Shown here: in pieces, positions 38,821-51,590 of the stretch
How the letters are laid out: the number at the start of each line of letters is the position of its first letter
Numbering within the stretch: position 1 is the first letter of the stretch
NCBI GenBank assembly: GCA_937959265.1
Contig: CALGMA010000009.1
Span: 62,001-126,000, forward strand
Source: an uncultured Anaerolineae bacterium
Lineage (GTDB): Bacteria > Chloroflexota > Anaerolineae > J036 > Brachytrichaceae
Direction: 5' to 3'
DNA length: 64,000 nt
Position numbers and translations under genes: made by a program
The notes under the pieces: model-generated
What the model was told of the DNA's origin: nothing
Database searches by the model: none
What the model saw: only the letters and a program-made list of their open reading frames with translations

Positions 38821-38826
38821 TATAAT
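38821..38826 (+). promoter_or_regulatory. Candidate -10 box for rplY
   Basis: A perfect TATAAT lies about 150 bases before the rplY ATG. No convincing -35 box is present. The leader in between is not recognised. Confidence 0.4.
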
Positions 38827-38974
38827 GCCGACGCTTTGCAGCCGCGAAGCACGTCGGCCCCATAGGCGCGAATTCCGAACATTCCGTCAGCTCCGGCCAA
38901 CGATGTCACATCCGTGAGTAGGTCCACGCGACCGATGGGCGGCTGAATCGCAAACCAAAGGAGACTGAACACCA

Positions 38975-39625
38975 ATGGCAGACAAGATCGAATTGCGTGC
39001 GGAGATCCGCACCGCCGTCGGCAGCGGCGTCAACGCGCTGCGACGCTCGGGCAAGGTGCCCGCCATCGTCTACGGCCGCAGCGTGCCGAACATTCCCATC
39101 CAACTTGACGCACGCGAAGTGACCAACACGCTGCGCAAAGCCGGCCGTAACACGCTTATCACCCTCCACATCGCAGGGAAGGACGCGCCGCAGATGGTGC
39201 TCACCCGCGAGGTGCAGCGCGATCCGATCCGCCGCGCCATCCAGCATATTGACTTCTACGCGGTCTCGATGACCGAGAAGATCACCGCCAGCATCCGCGT
39301 GATACTCGAAGGTGAATCCGAGGATGTGAAGAGCGGCACCGGCGTGCTGTTGCAAGAGCGCGACACGTTGGAAATCGAATGCTTGCCAAGCGATCTGATC
39401 GAAGCGGTGACGATTGACGTGAGCAAAATGAAAGTGGACGACGTGGTGCGCGTCAAAGATGTCATCGTGCCACCAGGGATCGCGCTGCTAGACGATCCGG
39501 AAGATGAAGTCGTCCGCGTCACGCGGTTCGTGGAAGCCAAGGAGGAAGAGGCCACTGCCGAACCTGCCGAGGTCGAGGTGATCGAAAGGGGCAAGAAGGA
39601 AGAGGCGGAAGGCGAAGAGGAATAG
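38975..39625 (+). CDS. rplY: 50S ribosomal protein L25/general stress protein Ctc
   Basis: The 216-residue protein is the long two-domain (TL5/Ctc) form. The N-terminal 5S-rRNA-binding domain begins IELRAEIRTAVGSGVNALRR and continues GKVPAIVYGRSVPN. The C-terminal beta domain holds VSMTEKITASIRVIL and LEIECLPSDLIEAVTIDVSK. It ends with an acidic Glu-rich tail. It stabilises 5S rRNA in the large subunit. AAAGGAGA lies upstream of the ATG. A strong terminator follows the gene. The common pth neighbour is absent. Confidence 0.93.
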   Translation: MADKIELRAEIRTAVGSGVNALRRSGKVPAIVYGRSVPNIPIQLDAREVTNTLRKAGRNTLITLHIAGKDAPQMVLTREVQRDPIRRAIQHIDFYAVSMTEKITASIRVILEGESEDVKSGTGVLLQERDTLEIECLPSDLIEAVTIDVSKMKVDDVVRVKDVIVPPGIALLDDPEDEVVRVTRFVEAKEEEATAEPAEVEVIERGKKEEAEGEEE

Positions 39626-39680
39626 CCGAACGACAGAAGGGATACGATCGTGCGCCGTTTGGCGTCGCCGATCAACAGTT

Positions 39681-39710
39681 GGGCGCACGAAGTTCATGCG
39701 CGCCCTTTTT
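39681..39710 (+). terminator. Intrinsic terminator of rplY
   Basis: GGGCGC (39681-39686) pairs with GCGCCC (39700-39705) and is followed by five T. Confidence 0.85.
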
Positions 39711-39739
39711 CATTGCTCAACCGGTTACACTCTGTGGGC

Positions 39740-40492
39740 ATGAACGCGCATTCGGGCCGAACCTGGCGCGACGCTGCAATCCTCGTTGCCGGCGTCCTGG
39801 TCGTCGGAGCAATCGTTTTTGCTGCCGGCCAGCCACAGCAGCCGGCTCCAGCGCCGCTTCAGTCGCCGCTGCAATCGCCGATCCAGCCTACAGCGCCGAT
39901 CGCCACGCCAACCGCGCCGCTACCCCCTCCCCCTCAGCCAACCGCGCCTTCCGGACCACCGCCCATCGCCCCCACCACGGCAACGCCGTTGTTCGTGCCC
40001 ACGGTTGAACGCACGCCGTTGTTTTTGCCTACGCCGTTCGGCACGCCTGACATCCGCAGCACATCCGACGCAGTCATCGCCACACTCACGGCGCAAGCGA
40101 TACCGCCGACAATGCCTGTCGCCACGCGGCGACCCATCGGCGCCGGCCCCGAGCAGGCTTCGCAAGCACCGCGCACACCTACCCCGCCCCCGGATCCTTC
40201 TGGTATCACATTGCTGTCGCTCTCCAACAAGGTGTATGCTGGTGGGGCAGTCGCGTTGACGATTCGCACGCAACCCAACGCAGTATGTCACTTGCAGATC
40301 GCCCGGATGCGAGCCGACGGCAGCCAGCACATCGTGCCGATCCCGGCGGGTGCATCGCGCCGAGCCGGCGGCGACGGCATCGCAGCCTGGATCTGGGCTG
40401 TGGACGCCAACGAACCGATTGGGCCGGCGACGTTGCTCGTCAATTGCGACGCGATAGGCACTGTGCAGTACCAGATCGAGGTGACGAAGTGA
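39740..40492 (+). CDS. Membrane-anchored Pro-rich surface protein, unknown function
   Basis: I do not recognise a family. The 250-residue protein has an N-terminal membrane anchor (WRDAAILVAGVLVVGAIVFA). A low-complexity Pro/Ala/Thr/Gln linker covers about residues 35-155. A compact C-terminal domain of about 90 residues (ITLLSLSNKVYAGGAVALTI ... GPATLLVNCDA) has the beta-strand pattern of an Ig-like or peptidoglycan-associated module with two Cys. TACACT ends 8 bases before the ATG and no Shine-Dalgarno sequence is seen. Its stop overlaps the GTG start of sufS. It probably sits on the outer face of the membrane. Confidence 0.6.
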   Translation: MNAHSGRTWRDAAILVAGVLVVGAIVFAAGQPQQPAPAPLQSPLQSPIQPTAPIATPTAPLPPPPQPTAPSGPPPIAPTTATPLFVPTVERTPLFLPTPFGTPDIRSTSDAVIATLTAQAIPPTMPVATRRPIGAGPEQASQAPRTPTPPPDPSGITLLSLSNKVYAGGAVALTIRTQPNAVCHLQIARMRADGSQHIVPIPAGASRRAGGDGIAAWIWAVDANEPIGPATLLVNCDAIGTVQYQIEVTK

Positions 40493-41781
40493 CGAATGAC
40501 GAACGATGGGCGGCTGCGGATGGACAAGCCGGCGCGTTCGACGCCAAGGGCGCGACGCTCGACGCGCGCCGAATTCGCGCCGACTTCCCCATCTTGGCGC
40601 AATCGGTCAACGGGAAGCGCGTCGTCTTCTTAGATAGCGCCGCTTCTTCGCAAAAGCCGATTCAGGTGCTCCAAGCGATGGATGAGGTGTATCGTTGTGC
40701 ATACGCCAACGTGCATCGCGGCGTGTATGCCTTCAGCGAGGCAGCCACCGCGCGATACGATGAAGCGCGTGAGAAAGTCGCCCGCTTCATCGGCGCACCG
40801 TCGGCAGAGCAAATCGTCTTCACCCGCAACGCGACCGAAGCGCTGAATTTGCTGGCCTATTCGTACGGGCGGCACTTCCTGCGTCCTGGCGACGAAATCC
40901 TCATCACCGAACTGGAGCATCACGCCAACTTCGTGCCGTGGCAGGTGCTGGCACAGGAACGGGGCCTGACGCTGAAGTTCATCCCCATCACACCCGAAGG
41001 GCAGCTCGACCTGCAAAGGCTGGACGAGCTATTCACGCCGCGCACGAAGCTGGTGAGCTTCGCCCACGTGTCCAACGTGCTGGGCACGATCACCGACCCG
41101 CGCCCGATCATTCAGCGCGCGCACGCCATCGGCGCCAAGGTGATCGTGGATGGTTCACAATCGGCGCCGCACATGCCGGTGAACGTCAGCGAAATGGACT
41201 GCGACTTTCTGGCGTTCTCCGGGCACAAGATGCTTGGCCCGACTGGCATCGGCGTGCTCTACGGCAAGCGCGAGCTGTTGGAAGCCATGCCGCCTTTCCT
41301 CACCGGCGGCGACATGATCAGCGCGGTTGGGTTCGACGGGCCGCGCTGGAACGAGGTGCCACTCAAGTTCGAAGCCGGCACGCCGGCCTTCGTCGAGGCG
41401 ATCGGCCTGGGGGCCGCCGTGGACTACTTGGGTGCGCTGGGCATGGAAGCCGTCCGCACTCACGAGCGTGAGATCACGGCCTACGCGCTCGAACGTATCA
41501 GCGAAGTGCCCGGCGCGAAGATCGTCGGGCCAACTGATCCGGAGATCCGCGGCGGCGTGGTGACATTCACGCTGGATCGTGTGCACCCACACGACCTGGC
41601 GTCGCTGCTCGACCGCGACGGCGTAGCCATCCGCGCCGGTCATCACTGTGCCCAACCGCTGCACATCCGGCTCGGCTTGAGTGCCACCGCCCGCGCTAGC
41701 TTCTACATTTACAACGAGTTACACGAGGTGGACGCCTTGATCGAGGCGATCTACAAGGCCAAAGCCGCGCTCAAGCGATGA
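40489..41781 (+). CDS. sufS: Cysteine desulfurase SufS
   Basis: This protein of about 430 residues matches group II desulfurases. It has RADFPILAQSVNGKRVVFLD, VHRGVYAFSEAATARYDEAR, FTRNATEALNLLAYSY, ELEHHANFVPWQ, the PLP-Lys region DFLAFSGHKMLGPTGIGVLY and the active Cys in RAGHHCAQPL. It removes sulfur from cysteine for Fe-S assembly. No ATG precedes the conserved region, so the GTG at 40489 overlapping the upstream stop is the best start and gives a roughly 25-residue N-terminal extension. Its stop overlaps the sufU ATG as ATGA. The other suf genes are not adjacent. Confidence 0.93.
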   Translation: MTNDERWAAADGQAGAFDAKGATLDARRIRADFPILAQSVNGKRVVFLDSAASSQKPIQVLQAMDEVYRCAYANVHRGVYAFSEAATARYDEAREKVARFIGAPSAEQIVFTRNATEALNLLAYSYGRHFLRPGDEILITELEHHANFVPWQVLAQERGLTLKFIPITPEGQLDLQRLDELFTPRTKLVSFAHVSNVLGTITDPRPIIQRAHAIGAKVIVDGSQSAPHMPVNVSEMDCDFLAFSGHKMLGPTGIGVLYGKRELLEAMPPFLTGGDMISAVGFDGPRWNEVPLKFEAGTPAFVEAIGLGAAVDYLGALGMEAVRTHEREITAYALERISEVPGAKIVGPTDPEIRGGVVTFTLDRVHPHDLASLLDRDGVAIRAGHHCAQPLHIRLGLSATARASFYIYNELHEVDALIEAIYKAKAALKR

Positions 41782-42185
41782 GTGCTCGGGATATGCAAGA
41801 CCTGTATCGTGAACACATCCTCGACCATTACGAGAACCCACGTCATCATGGGATGATCGAGCATGCGGATATCTCGCATGAGGAAAGCAATCCCTTGTGC
41901 GGTGATCGCATTCGCATTGACGTGAAGCTCGGTAGCGAAGGCGATCGCTATCGCATTGCCGACGCCGCCTTCACAGGCGACGGGTGCATCATTAGCCAGG
42001 CAGCCGCCTCGATGCTGCTCGAAGACGTGGTGGGGAAGCCGGTGGATGAGATTGATCAAATCGAGCCACAACATGTGCTCGACCTAGTGGGGGTGCCGCT
42101 GACAGCAGCGCGTGTGAAGTGTGCGCTGCTTGGCTTGAAAGTGCTGAAGACCGGCATCAAATTGTGGAAGCTGCAACACACCTGA
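41778..42185 (+). CDS. sufU: Fe-S cluster assembly/sulfur acceptor protein SufU
   Basis: This 135-residue IscU-like protein has the three conserved Cys at ESNPLCGDRI, FTGDGCIISQAAASML and RVKCALLGLKVL. The acceptor Asp precedes the second Cys. The roughly 20-residue insertion between Cys2 and Cys3 and the absence of the IscU LPPVK motif mark it as SufU. In Gram-positive-type systems SufU accepts persulfide from SufS in a zinc-dependent way. The ATG overlaps the sufS stop, so the two partners are translationally coupled. Confidence 0.92.
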   Translation: MSARDMQDLYREHILDHYENPRHHGMIEHADISHEESNPLCGDRIRIDVKLGSEGDRYRIADAAFTGDGCIISQAAASMLLEDVVGKPVDEIDQIEPQHVLDLVGVPLTAARVKCALLGLKVLKTGIKLWKLQHT

Positions 42186-42241
42186 TCGTCGGATGCTTCC
42201 CACCGAGCACCCGGCATTGGACACTCGCTCATTGACGCCCC

Positions 42242-42985
42242 ATGCGCTGCCTCATCATCTCCGACATTCACGCCAACCTGGCTGCCTTCGAAGCCGTGCT
42301 GCAGGATGCAGCGAAGCGACGCTTGCGATTCGACATCGTCTGGTGCCTGGGGGACATCGTGGGCTACGGCCCCGACCCGAACGAGTGCATTGACCTGTTG
42401 CGCAAGTTGCCGCACGTCTGCCTGGCCGGCAATCACGACTGGGCCGTGCTGGGCAAACTCGGCATCGAGACCTTTCATGAGAATGCCGCCTTCGTCGTGG
42501 AGTGGACTCAGTCGCGCCTGACCAAGGAGAACTTGAACTACCTGCGCGCACGCCCAGAGCAAGATGTGCAAGGCGACTACCTTCTCGTACACGCCAGCCC
42601 GCGCGAGCCGATTTGGGAATATGTGCTCGACGTGAGTGTCGCAGAGGAGAACTTCGGCTATATGCCAACGACGTATGCGCTGATCGGCCACACGCACGTG
42701 CCGGCCATTTTCGTTAAAGATAGCGCCACGCTCGCCGTGCACGCGACCGCGCCGACGCCGAACATCCCGGTCGCTCTGAAGCCGAGTTGCAATTACATCA
42801 TCAATCCTGGCGGTGTAGGACAGCCGCGCGACGGCGACCCGCGCGCGGCCTACGCGCTGCTCGATACAGAAACGCTGACCTGGACGCCCTATCGCGTCGA
42901 GTACCCCATCAAGCGCACCCAGGAGAAGATGCGCGCCGCCGGCTTTCCCGACCGGCTGATCGAACGGCTGAGCCACGGCCGATGA
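42242..42985 (+). CDS. Calcineurin-like metallophosphoesterase
   Basis: This 247-residue protein has the metal-site blocks in order: LIISDIHANL, LGDIVGYGPDPNEC, GNHDWAVLG, LLVHASPREPIW, LIGHTHVP and NPGGVGQPRDGDPRAAY. It is the YfcE/MJ0936-like family with a dinuclear metal centre. Substrates range from cyclic nucleotides to phosphodiesters and the real one is unknown. It lies between sufU and tlyA on the same strand with short gaps. A related protein is encoded at 58963, with the same order of motifs but a different middle region. Confidence 0.88.
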   Translation: MRCLIISDIHANLAAFEAVLQDAAKRRLRFDIVWCLGDIVGYGPDPNECIDLLRKLPHVCLAGNHDWAVLGKLGIETFHENAAFVVEWTQSRLTKENLNYLRARPEQDVQGDYLLVHASPREPIWEYVLDVSVAEENFGYMPTTYALIGHTHVPAIFVKDSATLAVHATAPTPNIPVALKPSCNYIINPGGVGQPRDGDPRAAYALLDTETLTWTPYRVEYPIKRTQEKMRAAGFPDRLIERLSHGR

Positions 42986-42992
42986 GCGCTAT

Positions 42993-43730
42993 ATGCCCAA
43001 GGTTCGCCTGGATGCCCTGATGGTGGCACGGGGCCTGGCCGAGAGTCGCGACTGGGCACAGCGACTGATCCGCGCCGGTGAGGTGCGCGTCAACGATCAG
43101 GTGGTAGATCAGCCGGCCAAGCGCTTCGACGAGGATGTGATCATCACCGTCGCGCAGGCCCCTCGCTACGTGTCGCGCGGCGGCTACAAGCTGGAAGCGG
43201 CACTCGATCACTTTCACATTGCGCCATCCGGCTGGGTTTGTGCTGACGTGGGCAGTAGCACTGGCGGCTTCACCGATTGCCTGCTGCAGCGCGGCGCGGC
43301 GCGCGTGTATGCCGTGGATGTGGGGAGCAACCAGTTGCACTGGCGCCTGCGCCACGATCCGCGCGTAGTCGTCATGGAAGGCGTTAACGCCCGCTATCTG
43401 GACGCGTTGCCCGAACCGATCGCTCTGGCAACTGTGGACGTGTCGTTCATCTCGCTCGAGTTGATCCTGCCTAAAGTGTTCGGCTGGATCGCGCCACCGG
43501 CGAGACAAGCGGGTGGCGTCATTGCGCTCATCAAGCCGCAGTTCGAGGCCGGTCGAGCGCATGTGGGCAAGGGCGGCGTCGTGCGCGACCCGCAAGTGCA
43601 CCACGACGTCGTCGCTCGCATCACCGCATTCTGTGCGCAGCGGGGCTGGCCGGCACGCGGCGTGATCGAATCGCCCATCCTCGGCGCAGACGGCAACAAA
43701 GAGTTCCTCGCCTGGTTTACGTCAGATTGA
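42993..43730 (+). CDS. tlyA: TlyA-family rRNA 2'-O-methyltransferase
   Basis: This 245-residue protein combines an S4 RNA-binding domain (about 3-65; VRLDALMVARGLAESRDWAQ, VRVNDQVVDQPAK) with an FtsJ-like methyltransferase domain. RGGYKLEAAL contains the first catalytic Lys, DVGSSTGGFTDCLLQRGA is the S-adenosylmethionine loop, and VDVSFISLELILP and ALIKPQFEAG complete the core. TlyA methylates 16S and/or 23S rRNA ribose positions in mycobacteria and relatives. It starts 7 bases after the phosphoesterase stop. Confidence 0.92.
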   Translation: MPKVRLDALMVARGLAESRDWAQRLIRAGEVRVNDQVVDQPAKRFDEDVIITVAQAPRYVSRGGYKLEAALDHFHIAPSGWVCADVGSSTGGFTDCLLQRGAARVYAVDVGSNQLHWRLRHDPRVVVMEGVNARYLDALPEPIALATVDVSFISLELILPKVFGWIAPPARQAGGVIALIKPQFEAGRAHVGKGGVVRDPQVHHDVVARITAFCAQRGWPARGVIESPILGADGNKEFLAWFTSD

Positions 43731-43736
43731 TACAAT
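43731..43736 (+). promoter_or_regulatory. -10 box for the class III aminotransferase
   Basis: TACAAT lies 33 bases before the ATG. A GGAG site 7 bases before the ATG gives this gene a normal short leader, in contrast with the apparently leaderless genes. Confidence 0.45.
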
Positions 43737-43769
43737 CTGTGCAAATCCACCCCACGATCTGGAGTCACC

Positions 43770-45107
43770 ATGGCACTGACCGCAGAAGAAGTCATCCGCC
43801 TCAACAAGGAATACACCCTGTTCGAATGGAATATGCAGGGCAGCTTCACGCCGATGCCGATCGACCATGCCAAGGGCGTGTATTTTTGGACGACCGACGG
43901 CAAGCGCTACATTGACTTCAATTCGCAGTTGATGAGCGTGAACATCGGCCACAGCGACGAGCGCGTCATCCGCGCCATCCAAGAACAGGCCGCCAAGCTG
44001 ACCTACGCCAACCCCTACGCCGCCACCGAAGCCCGTGGCCGGCTGGGTCAGATGCTAGCCGAGATCACTCCCGGCAACCTGAAGAAGTCGTTCTTCACGC
44101 TGGGGGGCAGCGAGGCCAACGAGAACGCGATCAAGATCGCGCGCATGGTGAGCGGCAAGCACAAGATCCTGGCGCGCTATCGCTCCTACCACGGCGGCAC
44201 CTACGGTTCGATGACGCTCACCGGCGACCCGCGCCGCTGGGCCAGCGAGCCTGGCATCCCCGGCGTAGTGCGCATCCCCGACCCCTACTACTATCGTTGC
44301 CGGCTGGACATCTCCGAAGAAGAGTTCATGGCCGAGTGCCTGAACCAGACCGAAGATATCATCAAGTTCGAGGGGCCGCACACCATCGCCGCCGTCCTCG
44401 TCGAGACCGTCACCGGCACAAACGGCATCATCATCCCGACCAAGGCTTATTACCAGGGCCTGCGCCAGTTGTGCGACAAATACGGCATCTTTCTTATCCT
44501 GGACGAGGTGATGTGCGGCTTTGGGCGCACCGGCAAATGGTTCGCTTGCGAGCACTACGACATCGCCCCGGACATCATGACCATGGCCAAGGGGCTAACC
44601 AGCAGCTATGCGCCGCTCGGCAATTGCATCGTGTCGGAAGAGATCGGCGCGTATTTCGAGGACCATGTGCTATGGGCCGGCCTGACCTACGGCGGCCACG
44701 CCCTGAGCTGTGCTGCGGCCATCGCTTGCATCAACGTTTATAAAGAAGACAACTTGATCGAACGCGCAGCGGAAATGGGCAAATTCCTGGCCGAAGAAGA
44801 AGACAAGCTCAAAGCCAAACATCCCTCGGTCGGCGACGTCCGCCATATCGGCCTGTTCAGTATCTTCGAGCTGGTGAAGAACCGGCACACGAAAGAGCCG
44901 ATGGCGCCCTACAACGCCAAGGGCGACGAGATGCACGTGATGAACCTGATCAAGAAGTTCTTCAACGACAACGGATTGTTCACCTTCATTCGCTGGAACA
45001 ACTTCTTCGTGAATCCGCCTCTGTGCATCACGAAGGAAGAGCTGCTCGAAGGGTTGGAGATCGTGGACCGTGCGCTGGACATCGCCGATGATTTCGTCGT
45101 AGAGTAA
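43770..45107 (+). CDS. Class III PLP aminotransferase (omega-amino-acid/taurine type)
   Basis: This 445-residue protein is full length for the class III family. It has FNSQLMSVNIGHSDERVIRA, LGGSEANENAIKIARMVSG, YRSYHGGTYGSMTLTGDPRR, LILDEVMCGFGRTGKWFA with the PLP-ring Asp, and MAKGLTSSYAPLGNCIV with the Schiff-base Lys. The overall pattern resembles taurine-pyruvate and beta-alanine-pyruvate transaminases. The exact amino donor is not resolvable. GGAG precedes the ATG at good spacing. The following NUDIX gene is 36 bases away and could be co-transcribed. Confidence 0.88.
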   Translation: MALTAEEVIRLNKEYTLFEWNMQGSFTPMPIDHAKGVYFWTTDGKRYIDFNSQLMSVNIGHSDERVIRAIQEQAAKLTYANPYAATEARGRLGQMLAEITPGNLKKSFFTLGGSEANENAIKIARMVSGKHKILARYRSYHGGTYGSMTLTGDPRRWASEPGIPGVVRIPDPYYYRCRLDISEEEFMAECLNQTEDIIKFEGPHTIAAVLVETVTGTNGIIIPTKAYYQGLRQLCDKYGIFLILDEVMCGFGRTGKWFACEHYDIAPDIMTMAKGLTSSYAPLGNCIVSEEIGAYFEDHVLWAGLTYGGHALSCAAAIACINVYKEDNLIERAAEMGKFLAEEEDKLKAKHPSVGDVRHIGLFSIFELVKNRHTKEPMAPYNAKGDEMHVMNLIKKFFNDNGLFTFIRWNNFFVNPPLCITKEELLEGLEIVDRALDIADDFVVE

Positions 45108-45143
45108 AGCGCGCCCCAGTTGCTGCGTGCCGGTCACCTCACC

Positions 45144-45689
45144 ATGCGCCCCTGGAAGACACGCGCCCGGCGCACGTTGTTCACCCAGCCACCCTGGATC
45201 GCGCTGGAACATCATGAGGTCGAGCTACCCGATGGCCGGGTGATCTCGGACTGGCCGTGGGTGATCACGCCCGACTTCGTCAACATCGCCGCCGTCACCG
45301 ACGACGAGCGCTTTCTGTGCTTCCGCCAGGTGAAATATGCGGTAAAGGATGGTCCGACGCTCGCCACTGCCGGCGGATACCTCGAACCTGGTGAAGATCC
45401 GCTCGACTGCGCCAAGCGCGAGTTACTCGAAGAGACCGGCTACGCAGCACGCGAGTGGCTCCACCTCGGCAGCTATCCGGTGGACGGCAACCGCGGCGCA
45501 GGTGTGGGCCATCTGTGGCTGGCGCTGGGGGCGCATAAAGTCGCCGAAGTGGACGCTGACGACTTGGAAGAACAGACCCTGCTCTTCCTTAGCCGCGACG
45601 AGGCCGAGCGCGCGCTGGCCGCAGGCGAGTTCAAGCTGATGACCTGGGCCGCCTGCATGGCGTTGGCGCTGCTGAGGCTATTGCGCTGA
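45144..45689 (+). CDS. NUDIX hydrolase (ADP-ribose pyrophosphatase-like)
   Basis: This 181-residue protein has a complete Nudix box: GGYLEPGEDPLDCAKREL followed by LEETGY, which satisfies Gx5Ex7REUxEExGU with its Mg-binding glutamates. The N-terminal strand ELPDGRVISDWPWVITPDFV and DDERFLCFRQVKYAV fit the ADP-ribose pyrophosphatase (NudF) type. It hydrolyses a nucleoside diphosphate linked to another moiety. ATG 45144 was chosen over an in-frame TTG at 45120. It converges on the nagZ-like gene with only 4 bases between the stops. Confidence 0.87.
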   Translation: MRPWKTRARRTLFTQPPWIALEHHEVELPDGRVISDWPWVITPDFVNIAAVTDDERFLCFRQVKYAVKDGPTLATAGGYLEPGEDPLDCAKRELLEETGYAAREWLHLGSYPVDGNRGAGVGHLWLALGAHKVAEVDADDLEEQTLLFLSRDEAERALAAGEFKLMTWAACMALALLRLLR

Positions 45690-45693
45690 ACTG

Positions 45694-47352
45694 CTACGGC
45701 GAGAGCCGCACCGGCAGGCTGCCGCGTGCCCCGGCATTGCCGCATAGCACATCAGCGAGTGCCTGCAACGAGGCCGGCACATCGCTAAACGCCGTGAGGT
45801 AGGTCTTCACTTCGGGGAAGCCCAGCAGGTCATACGGGCTTTGCAGCGCCACCACGATCAGCGGCAGGCCGGCTTCGTTCAACGCCTTCACCACTGCGGC
45901 CTGGCCTGGGTGCTGGCTCGCGTCCATCGTCGCCAACACTGTCACGTCGAAGTGCGCGGCACGGCGACCCAACACCTTGGCCTCTCTGGCGGTCGGATTC
46001 TGACTCATACGCGTCACGGTCAACTGACGGTGGCACGCACGTAACCGGCTGCCCAGGTCATTGGCCGCAACCGGCAACGCTAGCAACACGTTCGCCTCGG
46101 GCGGAATCGGGATGAGTCTGCCTTCGTCGCGCACCAACGTGATGCTGTCTCGGGCGATGCGATCTGCTGTCTCGCGATGCGCAGGATCGGCCAGCACGGC
46201 GGCTGCCTGGCGCGGATCGGCCGGCTGATGATCGAGCAAGCCATAGCGCGCCTTGGCCGTCAGGATGCGCCGCACCGAGTCGTCCAATCGGCGTTGCAAC
46301 GCAGGATCGGCGCTGACCGCGTCGAGCACGGCTTGATATGCTGTGCGCCGATCGAGCCGGGTGTAACCGGCGTCGGCGCCGATCGCCAGCACATCCACGC
46401 CCGCCGTGAAAGCGCGCACGACGATTTCATTCAACGAGGCACGGCTGGTGAGCGCGCCCATCAGCAGCGAGTCGCTCACGATCAACCCTTCGTAGCCCAG
46501 CTGCTCGCGCAACAGTGCTTGCAGGACTTGGGGTGAAAGAGTCGCCGGTGCGTTGGGGTCGAGGTCGGCATACAGCACATGCGCGGTCATGATCGCGTCG
46601 GCACGGGCACGGGTGAAGGGCAGCGCGTGGGTTGCAATCAGCGACTGCAGCGTGTGACTGACGACGGGCAACGCAACGTGCGAATCCAGGTCGGTGCTGC
46701 CGTGGCCAGGGAAATGCTTGACGGCTGCCAGGATGCCCTGCGCCCGATACTCATCTACCATCGCTTCACCCAGTCTGGCCACCAACTCTGGATCGGAGCC
46801 AAAGGCGCGTGTGCCGATCACTGGGTTGTTCGGGTTGTCGTTCACGTCGAGCACCGGCGCGAGGTTCATGTTGACGCCGAGCGCCCGGAGTTCCGCCGCT
46901 ACTGCACGGGCCATGGCGCGCGCGTGCACCTCGGAGCCGGTCGCTCCCAGCGCCATTTGCGCTGGAAACCATGCCGCGATGCGCGACAGGCGCGCCACCT
47001 TGCCGCCCTCCTCGTCTGTGGCCACAAACAGGGGGATGCCCGCGCCGCTGGACTTAGCCAGCATCTGCGCGTTGTTGATCAGCCTGACGACCTGGCCGAC
47101 GCTCTGGATGTTGCCAGCGGACGCGAACAACACAACGCCGCCAATGTGATAGCGCTCAATCATGCGTTTGAGCGCGGGCGACACCTGCGGCCCGGAGAAA
47201 GCCACTAGGAAGAGCTGGCCGACTTTTTGCTCGGTCGTCATCGTCGCCATGAGCGCTTCGACACGACGCGCTACGGTGTCCGTCTGACTGTGAACGGACG
47301 GAGTTGAGATAGACGCAACCATCACGATGAGGATCGCGACGCGCAGGTTCAC
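45694..47352 (-). CDS. nagZ: Secreted GH3 beta-N-acetylhexosaminidase (NagZ-like)
   Basis: This GH3 enzyme of about 552 residues has QLFLVAFSGPQVSP, AVKHFPGHGSTDLDSHVALP (the NagZ hallmark containing the His of the catalytic dyad) and EGLIVSDSLLMGALTSR with the nucleophile Asp. A C-terminal GH3-C domain (about 400-550) is present, which short Gram-negative NagZ lacks. The hydrophobic start NLRVAILIVMVASISTPSVH looks like a signal peptide, so it probably acts on cell-wall muropeptides outside. GTG 47352 was chosen, because an ATG 22 codons upstream would translate through a hairpin. It is the next minus-strand gene after rpoB. Confidence 0.85.
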   Translation of the reverse strand: MNLRVAILIVMVASISTPSVHSQTDTVARRVEALMATMTTEQKVGQLFLVAFSGPQVSPALKRMIERYHIGGVVLFASAGNIQSVGQVVRLINNAQMLAKSSGAGIPLFVATDEEGGKVARLSRIAAWFPAQMALGATGSEVHARAMARAVAAELRALGVNMNLAPVLDVNDNPNNPVIGTRAFGSDPELVARLGEAMVDEYRAQGILAAVKHFPGHGSTDLDSHVALPVVSHTLQSLIATHALPFTRARADAIMTAHVLYADLDPNAPATLSPQVLQALLREQLGYEGLIVSDSLLMGALTSRASLNEIVVRAFTAGVDVLAIGADAGYTRLDRRTAYQAVLDAVSADPALQRRLDDSVRRILTAKARYGLLDHQPADPRQAAAVLADPAHRETADRIARDSITLVRDEGRLIPIPPEANVLLALPVAANDLGSRLRACHRQLTVTRMSQNPTAREAKVLGRRAAHFDVTVLATMDASQHPGQAAVVKALNEAGLPLIVVALQSPYDLLGFPEVKTYLTAFSDVPASLQALADVLCGNAGARGSLPVRLSP

Positions 47353-47364
47353 AATGCGAATTCG

Positions 47365-47404
47365 TGGCAAGCAAACGCGCCACGCGCTCTTGCACGTGGC
47401 GCGT
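47365..47404 (-). terminator. Probable rpoB terminator
   Basis: A perfect 10-bp stem pairs ACGCGCCACG (47375-47384) with CGTGGCGCGT (47395-47404). On the minus strand it is followed by TTGCTTGCC, only moderately T-rich. It separates rpoB from the nagZ-like gene. Confidence 0.55.
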
Positions 47405-47439
47405 GTCAGCCAGGCCATGATAGTGCTGGAGGAGACCGA

Positions 47440-51357
<3,918 letters not shown>

Positions 51358-51460
51358 CAATCTACCATCCTTAAATTGCTTGTTGCCCAAAGGCAACTGA
51401 ACCTGCATCCGATTGCGGACGCGCCTTACATGCACAATGGCAGTTTCGTGAGACGAACTT

Positions 51461-51490
51461 AAGGCGACCAGGTGATCCCTAGTCGCCTAC
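51461..51490 (-). promoter_or_regulatory. Hairpin in the rpoB 5' leader
   Basis: AGGCGAC and GTCGCCT pair around a loop of about 16 bases, roughly 110 bases before the rpoB start and inside a leader of about 160 bases. A regulatory role is only a possibility. Confidence 0.35.
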
Positions 51491-51522
51491 ATCTCTTGAA
51501 CTGCCTCTTTTTGATGGATGTG

Positions 51523-51550
51523 ATTATACGCGGCGAATGTGCAACGTCAA
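51523..51550 (-). promoter_or_regulatory. rpoB promoter
   Basis: On the minus strand TTGACG (51550-51545), a 16-base spacer and a perfect TATAAT (51528-51523) form a strong sigma70-like promoter. The transcript would have a leader of about 160 bases. Confidence 0.75.
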
Positions 51551-51590
51551 GACCTTTTGAGCATGGCAGGTTGACGGTATAGGCCGGTGC